Below are positions 27,730 through 36,818 of a stretch of 43,369 nucleotides of DNA, piece by piece (position 1 is the stretch's first letter; each line of letters starts with the position of its first letter). The translations under genes and the position numbers were made by a program. The notes beneath the pieces are model-generated. The model was not told the origin of the DNA and made no database searches. It saw only the letters and a program-made list of their open reading frames with translations. Origin of the DNA: Verrucomicrobiota bacterium (GTDB lineage Bacteria; Verrucomicrobiota; Verrucomicrobiia; Verrucomicrobiales; DEV007); assembly GCA_963205275.1 (NCBI GenBank), contig CAUJIH010000033.1, positions 1 through 43,369 of the forward strand. Direction: 5' to 3'.

Positions 27730-29724
27730 ATGAACTCACACCTTCGCATCCTTCTTCTTGTATCGTTCTTTTTGGGAGCGACCTGCGCGTATGGGCAGAA
27801 GATCGCATACGTTTATCCTGCTGGTGGTCAGCAAGGAACCTCATTCGAGGTGATCGTGGGCGGCCAGGGGCTGGATAACCCACTCGATGCCTATCTTGGC
27901 GGTGCAGGAATATCCGTAGAGATCGTGGAGCATAACAAGCTCCCTCCCCAGGTCATCTTGGGAGATGTAAGGGTCGCCTTACGCGAGATTCAGGGCAAGA
28001 TGAAGGACATGCGATCCGAGGGGAAAATTGCCGAAGGCGAGGGACCTGCGGTATTGAGGAAGTTGCTCGCCGAGACGGAGTTTACGGAAAAGGATCTGCG
28101 TTTTCTCGTCGAAAATGACTTTAAGCGAACAAACCCTAAGCAGCAGTTGAATCCTCAGCTCGCTGAATCTGTTCGGGCCAAGGTCACAATAGCGTCGGAT
28201 GCTGCACCGGGAGTGTACTGGTGGCGACTAAGAACAGAGCGGGGCCTCAGTAATCCGATCCGCTTTATCGTAGGGCAGATTCCCGAGGTGGCTGAGCCTC
28301 TGCCGCCGGTCGTCTATGATTTCGAGAATTATCGCGGATATCGGGATGAGGATTATCCTTCGCGGAAAAAAATTATCGAAACGAAGGGAATCGAAGGGGC
28401 TGACTCCGTTTCACAGATCACTCTGCCTGCCGTCGTGAACGGACGCATTATGCCGGGTGAAGTGGACACGATTCCGTTTATAGCGAAGAAAGGTGACCAA
28501 GTGGTCATATCGGTGGCAGCGCGGAACGTCATACCCTATCTGCCCGATGCCGTCCCGGGCTGGTTTCAGGCTGTAGCGGCAGTGACGAATTCCAAAGGAG
28601 AGGATGTGGCCTACGCAGGAGGCTATCTTTTCAATCCGGATCCGGTACTTTTCTATAAGATTCCGGAAGATGGACAGTATCGGATCAGTATTCGGGATTC
28701 GATCTACCGAGGGCGAGAAGACTTCGTCTATCGGATCACAGTAGGCGAGTTACCATTTCTCACTGGGGTTTTTCCTTTGGGAGCGACAGCAGGATCTCAG
28801 GCCGATCTGGTTCTCTCGGGCGGAAATCTGCTCGAACGAGAGTGGAAGCGCTATCAGGTACCGGAGATTCCTGGAATCATCCAGCTTCGCTCCGCTAACG
28901 GAGAACTCCTATCGAATCCGATCCCGTTTCAAGTGGATGATTTGTCAGAGATGGCGGAGCGCGAACCGAACGATCGAATGGGAGTCGGAACGGAAGTCCG
29001 CTATCCCATCGTGATGAATGGGACAATCTCCGCTCCAGGCGACGCAGATTTTTATCGGATCCGAGGAGGGGGCAACAGTCCTATGGTGTTTGAGGTATTC
29101 GCTCGACGTTTGTCCTCGCCATTAGATTCGATTCTGACTGTGTATGATGACGATGGCAAAGAGATCGCGATGAATGACGATCACGAGGATCCAGGTTCTG
29201 GCCTCACGACTCACCATGCCGATTCTCGAGTAATGGTGAAAATCCCTCGTTCCGGTCTGTGTTTCGTGCGAGTCACGGACGCCCAAAATCATGGCGGTCC
29301 GAATTATATCTATCGACTAAGAGTGACCCCTGGCAAACCTGACTTCGATCTGCGCTTGACTCCGTCGAGTCTCAATGCGCGAATTGGGGGAGGAACGCGT
29401 CTCACTGTTCACGTTCTTCGCAAGGAAGGTTATGAAGGCGAAGTGCATTTAAAGCTGATTGATGCCCCGGAGTATCTTCAGTTGAATAATGCCGTCGTGC
29501 CTGCTGATAAGGACGAGGCTGATATTTCCGTGAGCGTAGATCCTGAGGCTCCCGAGGGAATCGTGACATTCAAAATTCAGGGAAGCGGCACTTCCGATGG
29601 GCGATCCATCGTTGCCGATGGAATTCCATCAGAGGACATGATGCAGGCCTTCGCCTATCGGCACCTCGTCCCGGTCGATTCTCTGGCACTCTGCATTCTT
29701 CCTCGTGCAGAGGATAAACAGTGA
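27730..29724 (+). CDS. Secreted protein with two pre-peptidase C-terminal (PPC) domains
   Basis: A signal peptide (LRILLLVSFFLGATCAYG) leads to an Ig-like/IPT start (KIAYVYPAGGQQGTSFEVIVGG). A mixed segment and two PPC-type beta-sandwich domains follow: one near residues 230-345 (VNGRIMPGEVDTIPFIAKKGD, FYKIPEDGQYRISIRD) and one near 430-540 (MNGTISAPGDADFYRIRGG, LTVYDDDGKEIAMNDD, FVRVTDAQNHGGPNYIYRL). The 664-residue protein has no visible catalytic domain. PPC domains bind carbohydrate or protein partners. In PVC genomes such proteins accompany DUF1549/DUF1501 pairs, as here (27 bp after DUF1501). It is likely an exported scaffold or adhesion component of the same system. Confidence 0.83.
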   Translation: MNSHLRILLLVSFFLGATCAYGQKIAYVYPAGGQQGTSFEVIVGGQGLDNPLDAYLGGAGISVEIVEHNKLPPQVILGDVRVALREIQGKMKDMRSEGKIAEGEGPAVLRKLLAETEFTEKDLRFLVENDFKRTNPKQQLNPQLAESVRAKVTIASDAAPGVYWWRLRTERGLSNPIRFIVGQIPEVAEPLPPVVYDFENYRGYRDEDYPSRKKIIETKGIEGADSVSQITLPAVVNGRIMPGEVDTIPFIAKKGDQVVISVAARNVIPYLPDAVPGWFQAVAAVTNSKGEDVAYAGGYLFNPDPVLFYKIPEDGQYRISIRDSIYRGREDFVYRITVGELPFLTGVFPLGATAGSQADLVLSGGNLLEREWKRYQVPEIPGIIQLRSANGELLSNPIPFQVDDLSEMAEREPNDRMGVGTEVRYPIVMNGTISAPGDADFYRIRGGGNSPMVFEVFARRLSSPLDSILTVYDDDGKEIAMNDDHEDPGSGLTTHHADSRVMVKIPRSGLCFVRVTDAQNHGGPNYIYRLRVTPGKPDFDLRLTPSSLNARIGGGTRLTVHVLRKEGYEGEVHLKLIDAPEYLQLNNAVVPADKDEADISVSVDPEAPEGIVTFKIQGSGTSDGRSIVADGIPSEDMMQAFAYRHLVPVDSLALCILPRAEDKQ

Positions 29725-29752
29725 CTCATTCCAGCGTAAATATTATACCACT

Positions 29753-30040
29753 ATGATTCGTTATCTCGTTCTCATCAAATTCACAGACAAAGGTGCCAGC
29801 CAGATTCAAAGTTCGACCTCGCGAGCTCATGAGTTTAATCAGATCGCATCAAAACATGGAGTGACTGTCGAAGGTCAATTCTGGACGATCGGTAGCATCG
29901 ATGGAGCGGTGATTCTCCATTCGGAGAGTGAGGAGAAAATCCTGCGCGTTCTTGCAGAACTGTCCGCCAGTGGATTTGTGCGGACACAAAGTATCCGCGC
30001 CTATACCGATCAGGAGTTTGAGAAAATTCTCAACGCGTGA
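29753..30040 (+). CDS. Small GYD-domain protein
   Basis: The 95-residue dimeric alpha+beta-barrel-type protein starts RYLVLIKFTDKG. It contains GVTVEGQFWTIGSIDGAVIL and ends in the typical VRTQSIRAYTDQEFEKIL. This is the GYD family, although the Gly-Tyr-Asp triplet itself is replaced (GSIDG). The function of the family is unknown. The frame is open from 29705, but homology begins at ATG 29753. It is 28 bp behind the PPC gene and so is likely the last gene of that operon. Lacking a signal peptide, it would be the only cytoplasmic member besides the RidA-like protein. It may be a small-molecule sensor. Confidence 0.8.
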   Translation: MIRYLVLIKFTDKGASQIQSSTSRAHEFNQIASKHGVTVEGQFWTIGSIDGAVILHSESEEKILRVLAELSASGFVRTQSIRAYTDQEFEKILNA

Positions 30041-30064
30041 TTCAATTCACCGGTTCAATTCACC
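30041..30064. repeat. 11-bp direct repeat at converging gene ends
   Basis: TTCAATTCACC occurs at 30041-30051 and 30054-30064, filling the whole gap between the GYD gene and glnS and including the glnS stop codon. It looks like local duplication. Confidence 0.85.
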
Positions 30065-31743
30065 TGCTGAGCCTTCGCCCAGGTGTCGCGTAAACCGACG
30101 GTGCGATTAAAGACGGGGCGATTTGCATGGCCGTCAGGATCGGCACAGAAATATCCGAGCCTCTCAAACTGAACGGTTCTTCCGGGTGGAAGCTCCGCAA
30201 GGGCGGGTTCAAGTTTCGCCGTAGTGATTATTTGCAGAGAGTCGGGGTTGAGATAGTCGAGAAAAGAACCTTCTTCTCGATCCGGAAATTCCGTTGTAAA
30301 AAGCCTATCATAGAGCCGCACCTCTGCATCGACGGCATGACGAGCGCTCACCCAGTGGATGGTGGCTTTCACTCTTCGGCCAGTCGTGGCCGCCTGCTCA
30401 CTACCGCTCCGAGTCTCGGGATCGTAGGTGCAGAGAATTTCGACGATTTCACCTTCGGCATTTTTTACCACATCTTCATAGCGAATGATGTAAGCTGAGC
30501 GAAGTCGTACCTCTCCGCCCGGACGCAGACGGTAGTATTTTGACGGTGCATCTTCCATGAAGTCATCTCGCTCGATATACAGTTCTCGACAGAAGGGAAC
30601 TGCACGATGGCCCGCTTCAGGATCGGCGGGATTGTTCGGAGCAGACATTTGCTCGACCTGATCTTCAGGGTAGTTTGTTAGAACGATCTTGATCGGATCG
30701 ATCACAGCCATGTGGCGATGCGCCGTCTGATTCAGCACATCGCGGACAGAGGCCTCTAACAGAGCGAAATCGTTGGTACTCTCATACTTTGTGATTCCGA
30801 TTGTCTTACAGAACTGCCGCAGGGCTTCCGGCGGATAGCCACGACGTCGGACTCCTGAAAGAGTCGGCATGCGTGGATCATCCCAGCCAGATACGAGGCG
30901 CTCGCTTACAAGCTGAAGCAGCTTACGCTTGCTCATGACCGTGTAGGTGAGATTCAGTCTGGAAAACTCGATCTGCCGAGGACGAGCAGGGACGGGGAGA
31001 TTGTCGAGGAACCAGTCGTAGAGTGGGCGATGGTTTTCGAATTCCAGTGTACAGAGAGAATGGGTGATGTGCTCCAGCGCATCACTTTGTCCATGAGTGA
31101 AGTCGTACATTGGATAGATGCACCAGCGATCACCCGTGCGGTGATGCGTCGCCCGTAGGATGCGGTAGAGAACGGGATCGCGAAGGTTCAGATTGGGATG
31201 AGCCATGTCGATTTTGGCTCTTAGAACCTTCTCGCCGTCGCCGAAGGCTCCTTCGCGCATTTGCTCGAAGAGTTCGCGATTTTCCATGATAGAGCGATTT
31301 CGCCAAGGGCTTTCAGTGCCGGGCTTCTGCAAGTCGCCACGACTGGCACGGATCTCTTCCGATGTTTGATCATCGACGTAGGCTTTCCCAGTGTCGATTA
31401 GATACAGCGCCCATTCATAAAGCTGGTCGAAGTAATCAGAGGCATAGTAAAGATGCTCACCCCAGTCGAAGCCGAGCCAGCGAACGTCGGTTTTAATCGA
31501 CTCGACGTACTCGGTTTCCTCCTTCGCTGGGTTGGTATCGTCAAAGCGCAGATGGCAGATGCCGCCGTATTCTTCAGCGATTCCAAAGTTCAGACAGATC
31601 GACTTGGCGTGACCGAGATGCAGATAACCATTCGGCTCAGGAGGAAATCGAGTCACTGTTCCGAAATGTTTTTCGGAGGCTAGGTCCTCATCGATAATGG
31701 TCCGGATGAAATCTTTGGGCGCAGGTACGTCGCTCATGGGCAT
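30055..31743 (-). CDS. glnS: Glutaminyl-tRNA synthetase
   Basis: This class I aminoacyl-tRNA synthetase charges tRNA-Gln with glutamine. The 562-residue protein has [17 protein letters not shown] with the HIGH-type motif HLGH at residues 42-45, [21 protein letters not shown] and the KMSKS-type loop [11 protein letters not shown]. The anticodon-binding beta-barrels ([37 protein letters not shown]) place it firmly with GlnRS rather than GluRS. Length is normal for bacterial GlnRS. It follows the YceD-family gene on the same strand with a 57-bp gap. Because GlnRS is present, the GatCA encoded at 35-37 kb would serve mainly tRNA-Asn, if gatB is present elsewhere. Confidence 0.97.
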   Translation of the reverse strand: MPMSDVPAPKDFIRTIIDEDLASEKHFGTVTRFPPEPNGYLHLGHAKSICLNFGIAEEYGGICHLRFDDTNPAKEETEYVESIKTDVRWLGFDWGEHLYYASDYFDQLYEWALYLIDTGKAYVDDQTSEEIRASRGDLQKPGTESPWRNRSIMENRELFEQMREGAFGDGEKVLRAKIDMAHPNLNLRDPVLYRILRATHHRTGDRWCIYPMYDFTHGQSDALEHITHSLCTLEFENHRPLYDWFLDNLPVPARPRQIEFSRLNLTYTVMSKRKLLQLVSERLVSGWDDPRMPTLSGVRRRGYPPEALRQFCKTIGITKYESTNDFALLEASVRDVLNQTAHRHMAVIDPIKIVLTNYPEDQVEQMSAPNNPADPEAGHRAVPFCRELYIERDDFMEDAPSKYYRLRPGGEVRLRSAYIIRYEDVVKNAEGEIVEILCTYDPETRSGSEQAATTGRRVKATIHWVSARHAVDAEVRLYDRLFTTEFPDREEGSFLDYLNPDSLQIITTAKLEPALAELPPGRTVQFERLGYFCADPDGHANRPVFNRTVGLRDTWAKAQQVN

Positions 31744-31800
31744 AGGTAGGGGGAAAGTTGCGGCGAAGCTATCCTGAAATTAAGAAGGTGCAACGTTCTG

Positions 31801-32271
31801 CTAATTCAGATTCTCAAGAGCACCCCACGTTCCTCCATTTTCTTGCGGTGGCTCCGGCAAGTCACTCTCATCAGCGAGCTGCTCCATCAGCGCGGCACCG
31901 GGGCAGATGCGGTCAGGAAGGAAATCCTCACAATACACATGGGCCGGGAGGAGTAGGAGAAACTCTTCACGAATCAGTTCTCGCAGATCAAAGCTGTCTT
32001 CCTCGGGTAAGCGGTCGAGATCGGTGGACCAGTCGGGAAAGTCTGCCTCATAATCAAAGTATTCTAGGCAGGTGCCACACTGGAGTTGAAAGCGACCGTG
32101 TAGTTGTCCGTGGAGGAGGATCGCCTCCTCAGTTAGATAGATTGTTGCCTTATAGTGGACGCGCTCGGTCGCTCGGATTGGATCATCAGGAGCTAGATCG
32201 AAAATAGACGGCGGGAATTCACCCTCGCGATAGAGTCCTTCGTCGGGGATTTCGGAGAAGAAAATGTGCAT
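31801..32271 (-). CDS. YceD/DUF177 family protein
   Basis: The 156-residue acidic protein is of the YceD family, which is linked to 23S rRNA/large-subunit maturation. The hallmark CGTCLEYFDY (paired Cys) and the conserved DLRELIREEFLLLLP-x-H-x-x-C block are present. In most bacteria yceD directly precedes rpmF (ribosomal protein L32). Here no L32 gene follows: only 57 bp separate it from glnS. A promoter-like pair (TTGCAG, 17 bp, TTCATT on the minus strand) ends 8 bases before the ATG, suggesting a leaderless or nearly leaderless mRNA. Confidence 0.75.
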   Translation of the reverse strand: MHIFFSEIPDEGLYREGEFPPSIFDLAPDDPIRATERVHYKATIYLTEEAILLHGQLHGRFQLQCGTCLEYFDYEADFPDWSTDLDRLPEEDSFDLRELIREEFLLLLPAHVYCEDFLPDRICPGAALMEQLADESDLPEPPQENGGTWGALENLN

Positions 32272-32279
32272 TTGCAGAG

Positions 32280-32308
32280 AATGAACCTGAAAGCACGGCT
32301 CACTGCAA
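32280..32308 (-). promoter_or_regulatory. Putative promoter of the yceD-glnS unit
   Basis: On the minus strand TTGCAG (32308-32303), a 17-bp spacer and TTCATT (32285-32280) precede the ATG at 32271 by only 8 bases. The -10 match is modest. The -35 hexamer is identical to that of the divergent kinase gene. Confidence 0.35.
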
Positions 32309-32353
32309 CCGACTTCCTCGATTCATTCCGGAATTCGCTTCGAAGATCGGGGG

Positions 32354-32382
32354 TTGCAGATCGGTTGAGTTTTCGATATACA
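32354..32382 (+). promoter_or_regulatory. Putative promoter of the ribulokinase gene
   Basis: TTGCAG (32354-32359), a 17-bp spacer and TATACA (32377-32382) make a good sigma-70 match. The ATG at 32390 lies 7 bases after the -10 box, where transcription should start, so the mRNA is probably leaderless. Confidence 0.6.
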
Positions 32383-32389
32383 CTCGTCG

Positions 32390-34075
32390 ATGAATCGTTA
32401 TTCAATCGGTCTCGACTATGGTACCAATTCCTGTCGTTCCCTGCTGGTTAATCTCGACACGGGAGAGGAGCTGGGGAGCGTAGTCTTTCCTTATCCGTCG
32501 GGAGAGAATGGGATGATTCTCGATCCGTCAGATCCGAATCTGGCACGCCAGAATCCGCAGGATTATCTGGATGGCTTGGAGAGAATAATCACCGGCGTCA
32601 TTACACGGGCACGAGAAAGGCATCCTGAGTTCGATCCGGCAGAGGTCATCGGAATCGGTGTTGATACCACGGGCAGCACACCACTTCCTGTCGGTAGCGA
32701 CGGCATACCGCTGGCTCTAAAATCCGAATTTGCTGGAAATCCCAATGCCATGGTGTGGCTATGGCGAGATCACACTGCTCACGAGGAAGCGAGGGCGATC
32801 ACTGAGGCCGCCATGCGGATGCGCCCGCAGTATCTCGAGCGCTGCGGAGGGACGTATTCCAGCGAATGGTGGTGGAGCAAGATCTGGCATTGCCTGAAGG
32901 TCGATCCTGAAGTTTTTCAGGCAGCTAGTTCCTGGGTGGAACACTGCGATTGGATTCCCGCTGTGCTGACGGGAACGACTCGTCCTGACCAAGTTCGACG
33001 CAGCGTCTGTGCGGCAGGACATAAGGCCATGTATGCAAAGGAATGGGGAGGTTTGCCAGATGAAGAGTTTCTTAAAGCGCTTGACCCTGCATTGGCTGAA
33101 TTGCGAAGCAGATTGTATGGGGAAGCTGTCCCGTCGGATCAGAAGGCTGGAGGACTGACCGAGGCGTGGGCGTCGCGCTTGGGACTACGCCCAGGGATTT
33201 CCGTTGCCGTCGGTGCCTTCGATGCTCACATGGGAGCCGTCGGTGGAGGAGTCGGACCGGGGACGCTAGTGAAGATTCTCGGCACCAGCACTTGCGATAT
33301 TTCAGTTCTTCCCGGCGATCAGCCTCTTCCCGATGTGCCGGGGGTCTGTGGGGTAGTGGATGGTTCAGTGCTCCCTGGATATTATGGAATCGAGGCCGGA
33401 CAATCGGCTGTGGGAGATCTTTTTCTATGGCTCGTGCATCATCTGGTTCCCGAGTCTTACGGATCGTCAGATGAGGATAAATTTTCGGAAATGGAGAGGC
33501 GATTGGCGCTGATGAAGCCTGGCGAATCTGGACTCTTGGCCCTCGATTGGAACAACGGGAATCGCTCTATTCTTGTTGATGTGCGCCTGACTGGACTCAT
33601 TCTGGGACAGACGCTCCATACCGAGACTCATGAAATCTACCGCGCTCTGATCGAGGCGAGTGCGTTCGGGGCCCTGACCATCATTCGTCGCATGGAAGAC
33701 TCTGGAGTCGTCATTGATCGTATTATTAGCACTGGAGGACTTGCCACGAAGAATACTACGCTGATGCAGATCTACGCAGATATCATCGAGCGACCGCTAT
33801 TAGTCGCTGCCAGCGAACAAACGTGCGCTCTCGGAGCCGCACTCTTTGGCGCGGCCAGCGGAGGAGGTATTTCCCTATCCGAAGGACAGAAGAATTGCTG
33901 TCGAGTTCGCGAAGTCGAATACCATCCGATTCCCGAGAACGCGGCGATTTATCAAAGACTCTATCGCCTATATCTGACGCTTCACGACGCCTTTGGACGA
34001 GCTGATTGGCAAGGAAACCTGTCTCATGTGATGAAAGATCTTATTGAACTGCGAAATAGACAGCGAAAGCGATAA
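32390..34075 (+). CDS. araB: Ribulokinase (FGGY carbohydrate kinase, AraB type)
   Basis: This kinase phosphorylates L-ribulose (some homologues also D-ribulose) with ATP in pentose catabolism. The 561-residue length is that of AraB, longer than xylulo- or glycerol kinases. Family marks are IGLDYGTNSCRSLLVN (phosphate 1), VIGIGVDTTGSTPLPV, MVWLWRDHTAHEEA, GGTYSSEWWWSKIWH, AVGAFDAHMGAVGGGV, LVKILGTSTCDI, the FGGY-region block YRALIEASAFGALTI and IISTGGLATKN. Promoter-like boxes end 7 bases before the ATG. AraA and AraD are not adjacent; a xylose-reductase-like AKR gene follows 245 bp downstream on the same strand. Confidence 0.93.
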   Translation: MNRYSIGLDYGTNSCRSLLVNLDTGEELGSVVFPYPSGENGMILDPSDPNLARQNPQDYLDGLERIITGVITRARERHPEFDPAEVIGIGVDTTGSTPLPVGSDGIPLALKSEFAGNPNAMVWLWRDHTAHEEARAITEAAMRMRPQYLERCGGTYSSEWWWSKIWHCLKVDPEVFQAASSWVEHCDWIPAVLTGTTRPDQVRRSVCAAGHKAMYAKEWGGLPDEEFLKALDPALAELRSRLYGEAVPSDQKAGGLTEAWASRLGLRPGISVAVGAFDAHMGAVGGGVGPGTLVKILGTSTCDISVLPGDQPLPDVPGVCGVVDGSVLPGYYGIEAGQSAVGDLFLWLVHHLVPESYGSSDEDKFSEMERRLALMKPGESGLLALDWNNGNRSILVDVRLTGLILGQTLHTETHEIYRALIEASAFGALTIIRRMEDSGVVIDRIISTGGLATKNTTLMQIYADIIERPLLVAASEQTCALGAALFGAASGGGISLSEGQKNCCRVREVEYHPIPENAAIYQRLYRLYLTLHDAFGRADWQGNLSHVMKDLIELRNRQRKR

Positions 34076-34282
34076 CTCTCCATCGTGCATCTCACAATCA
34101 CGCGCAAATTCCGAAATACACATCCTACAGGTTTTGGAAACTCGTATGAATTGTGGTATTCTGTCTGGTAGTATGGGCGGTGAAACTTGGTGTCTAGGCG
34201 AAGTCTTGAGAGTCTACTGGAGTTACGCCCTCCATAGCGGGCAGATTTGCCGTTCTGACTTGCGAAAGTCTTTTCGCAGAGC

Positions 34283-34310
34283 TTGATCTAGTCCGCTTCC
34301 TCGCTACGAT
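34283..34310 (+). promoter_or_regulatory. Putative promoter of the aldo/keto reductase gene
   Basis: TTGATC (34283-34288), a 16-bp spacer and TACGAT (34305-34310) are followed by the ATG at 34321, only ten bases on. A 7-bp hairpin (TGCGAAA 34261-34267 with TTTCGCA 34272-34278) lies just upstream and could be a regulatory site. The rest of 34076-34320 shows nothing recognisable. Confidence 0.4.
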
Positions 34311-34320
34311 TTTAGGTAAT

Positions 34321-35310
34321 ATGATGGATTCGATTCCTTTCTTTGAAACTGCTGACGGTGGACGCTTTCCCAGTGTGGGACTGGGCACTTGGAAGATTCC
34401 CTCGGAAGTACTGCCCGATCTGATCGGCGATGCGGTTTCGCTGGGTTACCGTCACTTTGACTGCGCTTGCGATTACGGGAATGAGGAAGCCGTCGGAGAA
34501 GGTCTGCGTCGTGTCGTGTCACATGGACTCTGTGCGCGTGAGGATCTTTGGATCACATCCAAACTGTGGAATACGTATCATCATCCGGATCATGTCCGCG
34601 CCGCTTGCGAGAGGACGCTGAAGGATCTGGCACTAGATGTGCTGGACTTGTATCTGATTCATTTTCCCGTGACGCTAAACTATGTACCTTTCGAGGAGCG
34701 CTATCCCCCGGGCTGGTTTTTCAATCCCGAAGCAGAGAATCCGGTAATGAAGCATGTTCCCATCCCTCTGGCGGATACCTGGGGAGCGATGGAGGGATTG
34801 ATTTCCGCCGGACTGGTGAAGCGGATCGGGGTTTGCAATTTTTCCACGAGTTTACTTCGTGATCTGCTTTCTTATGCGTCGATCCCGCCTCAGGTCTTGC
34901 AGGTGGAGATGCACCCTTTCCTCACGCAACAGCGTTTGCTGCGCTATTGTCATGAGCAGGGGATCGTGGTGACTGCTTTTTCTCCTTTTGGAGCAAGTTC
35001 CTATGTGCCACTGCACATGGCGGATGCGAGTGAGTCGGTGTTAATCCATCCGGTCGTCACAGAGCTAGCACTGACGCGCGGAAAGACGGCAGGGCAGATT
35101 TTGCTTCGCTGGGCCGTTCAGCGCGGGACGGTCCCGATCCCGAAAACGCAGATGCGAGAGCATTTGCGTGAGAATTTGACGCTGTTCGACTTTGAGTTAA
35201 GTGATGAGGAGATGGCAAGGATCGATGCGTTGGATCGAGGCCGACGGTTCAATGATCCCGCCGAGTTCTGTGAGCGAGCATTTAACACTTTTTATCCGAT
35301 CTTTGACTGA
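34321..35310 (+). CDS. Aldo/keto reductase, xylose-reductase-like (AKR2-type)
   Basis: This is an NAD(P)H-dependent aldehyde/ketose reductase of 329 residues. The catalytic tetrad is complete at Asp47, Tyr52, Lys81 (ITSKLWN) and His114 (LIHFP). The loop VPFEERYPPGWFFNPE followed by PLADTWGAMEGL is the one seen in yeast and plant xylose/aldose-6-phosphate reductases rather than in bacterial 2,5-DKG reductases. QILLRWAVQRG and VPIPKTQ form the coenzyme site. Its neighbourhood behind the ribulokinase gene suggests pentose or polyol metabolism. ATG 34321 and ATG 34324 are both possible starts. The substrate is inferred. Confidence 0.88.
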   Translation: MMDSIPFFETADGGRFPSVGLGTWKIPSEVLPDLIGDAVSLGYRHFDCACDYGNEEAVGEGLRRVVSHGLCAREDLWITSKLWNTYHHPDHVRAACERTLKDLALDVLDLYLIHFPVTLNYVPFEERYPPGWFFNPEAENPVMKHVPIPLADTWGAMEGLISAGLVKRIGVCNFSTSLLRDLLSYASIPPQVLQVEMHPFLTQQRLLRYCHEQGIVVTAFSPFGASSYVPLHMADASESVLIHPVVTELALTRGKTAGQILLRWAVQRGTVPIPKTQMREHLRENLTLFDFELSDEEMARIDALDRGRRFNDPAEFCERAFNTFYPIFD

Positions 35311-35347
35311 GAAAAGTGATTGGATATTGGATATTAGAAGTGGTGGC

Positions 35348-36772
35348 TCAGCCTCGTGCCTGCTCGTAAGCGTGGGCAGCGCGGAGGAGTTCGACTTCGC
35401 CGAAGGGCTTGCCCAGTAGCTGTAGGCCGACGGGTAGGGGTTTCCCTTCGACGGAGACGGTCCCGCAGGGGACGGAGAGAGCGCAGATACCCGTAAGATT
35501 GGCGGAGATCGTGTATATGTCAGCCAGATACATCCTGAGCGGATCAGCTTCGGCTTCTCCAATCTTGACGGGTGGAGTGGGGGAGACGGGCGCAGCGATC
35601 AGATCGACGCGAGAAAAGGCTGATTCAAAGTCCTGTCGAATGAGGGTGCGAGCTTTTTGGGCACGGAGATAATAGGCGTCATAGTAGCCAGAGCTAAGAA
35701 CGTGGGTGCCGAACAGAATGCGGCGTTTGACCTCGGAGCCGAAGCCTTCTCCGCGTGATTTTTCATAGAGTTCCGTCAGGTCACTAGCCTCTGCTCGGCG
35801 TCCATAGCGAACTCCGTCGATTCGAGCGAGATTGGATGAGGCTTCTGCTGTGGCGATGATGTAATAGATGGCGACGACGTACTCGGTATGGGGAAGGGAG
35901 ACCGGAATGATCGTAGCTCCGAGGGACTCCATCGTCTTCATCGCAGACTCGATTCGCTCGCGAATGGCAGGATCGAGTCCTTCAGCGAAGTATTCTGTGG
36001 GCAAGCCAATACGCAGTCCGGTGATGTCTTTTCCTATCTCTTCAGAATAGCGCGGCACGGGAGTCGAGATACAGGTAGAATCGTAGTCGCAGCCCCCAGC
36101 GATCACTTCGAGTAGGCGGGCGGTGTCTGCGACGGTTTTGGTGATCGGGCCACACTGATCGAGTGAGGAGGCGAAGGCGGCGAGTCCGTAGCGCGACACG
36201 CGACCGTAGGAGGGCTTGAGCCCCACGACTCCACAGTGAGAGGCGGGTTGCCGAATCGATCCGCCAGTATCGCTACCCAGGGAGGCGATGGCCAGATTCG
36301 CTGCGACGGCGGCAGCGGAGCCTCCCGACGATCCTCCCGGTACGCGCTCGAGATCGTGCGGATTTCGACAGAGCTTGATCGCAGAGTTCTCGTTAGTGGA
36401 CCCCATCGCGAATTCGTCCATATTCGCCCGTCCGAAGGGAATGGCTCCGGCCTCGCGGAGCTTGCGTACGACGGTGGCATCGTAGGGGGCTGTGTATGTG
36501 TTCTCTAAGAATTTCGAGGCGCAGGAAAGGGGATGACCTTTGGCGCTGATGAGGTCTTTCAGTAGAATTGGAATTCCGCCGAGCGGTTGGGAGAGGTCGG
36601 CTGACTGCGCATCCACCAAGGCGCGATCAAGATCATAGGAGAGGTAGGCTCCGATTCCCGGATCGCGAGCATCGATTTCTCCAGCCAAGGCACGGAGGGC
36701 CTCGACGGGAGTGATGTCTCCGGCGGTATAGGCGGAGCGCAGTTGAGAGATCGTGAGTTCGGAGATATTCAC
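35348..36772 (-). CDS. gatA: Aspartyl/glutamyl-tRNA amidotransferase subunit A
   Basis: This is the glutaminase subunit of GatCAB, which releases ammonia used to amidate Asp-tRNA-Asn or Glu-tRNA-Gln. The amidase-signature triad is complete: Lys72 in ILLKDLISA, cis-Ser148 in VPGGSSGGSAAA and Ser172 in DTGGSIRQPASHCG. The length of 474 residues is normal. GRANMDEFAMGSTNENS and VGLKPSYGRVSRYG are GatA-specific. It lies 46 bp behind gatC. The usual third partner gatB is not in the window. Since GlnRS is encoded nearby, the complex probably serves asparaginyl-tRNA formation. Confidence 0.97.
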   Translation of the reverse strand: MNISELTISQLRSAYTAGDITPVEALRALAGEIDARDPGIGAYLSYDLDRALVDAQSADLSQPLGGIPILLKDLISAKGHPLSCASKFLENTYTAPYDATVVRKLREAGAIPFGRANMDEFAMGSTNENSAIKLCRNPHDLERVPGGSSGGSAAAVAANLAIASLGSDTGGSIRQPASHCGVVGLKPSYGRVSRYGLAAFASSLDQCGPITKTVADTARLLEVIAGGCDYDSTCISTPVPRYSEEIGKDITGLRIGLPTEYFAEGLDPAIRERIESAMKTMESLGATIIPVSLPHTEYVVAIYYIIATAEASSNLARIDGVRYGRRAEASDLTELYEKSRGEGFGSEVKRRILFGTHVLSSGYYDAYYLRAQKARTLIRQDFESAFSRVDLIAAPVSPTPPVKIGEAEADPLRMYLADIYTISANLTGICALSVPCGTVSVEGKPLPVGLQLLGKPFGEVELLRAAHAYEQARG

Positions 36773-36818
36773 TTGAGTGCAGGGCTAGAAGTGAGAGAGA
36801 AAGGAACGTGCGCCGTGC

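Noticed and set aside
34076..34320. Possible small RNA or tRNA in the araB-AKR gap
   Set aside because: I looked for cloverleaf and T-loop signatures and found only one 7-bp hairpin and a promoter-like pair.
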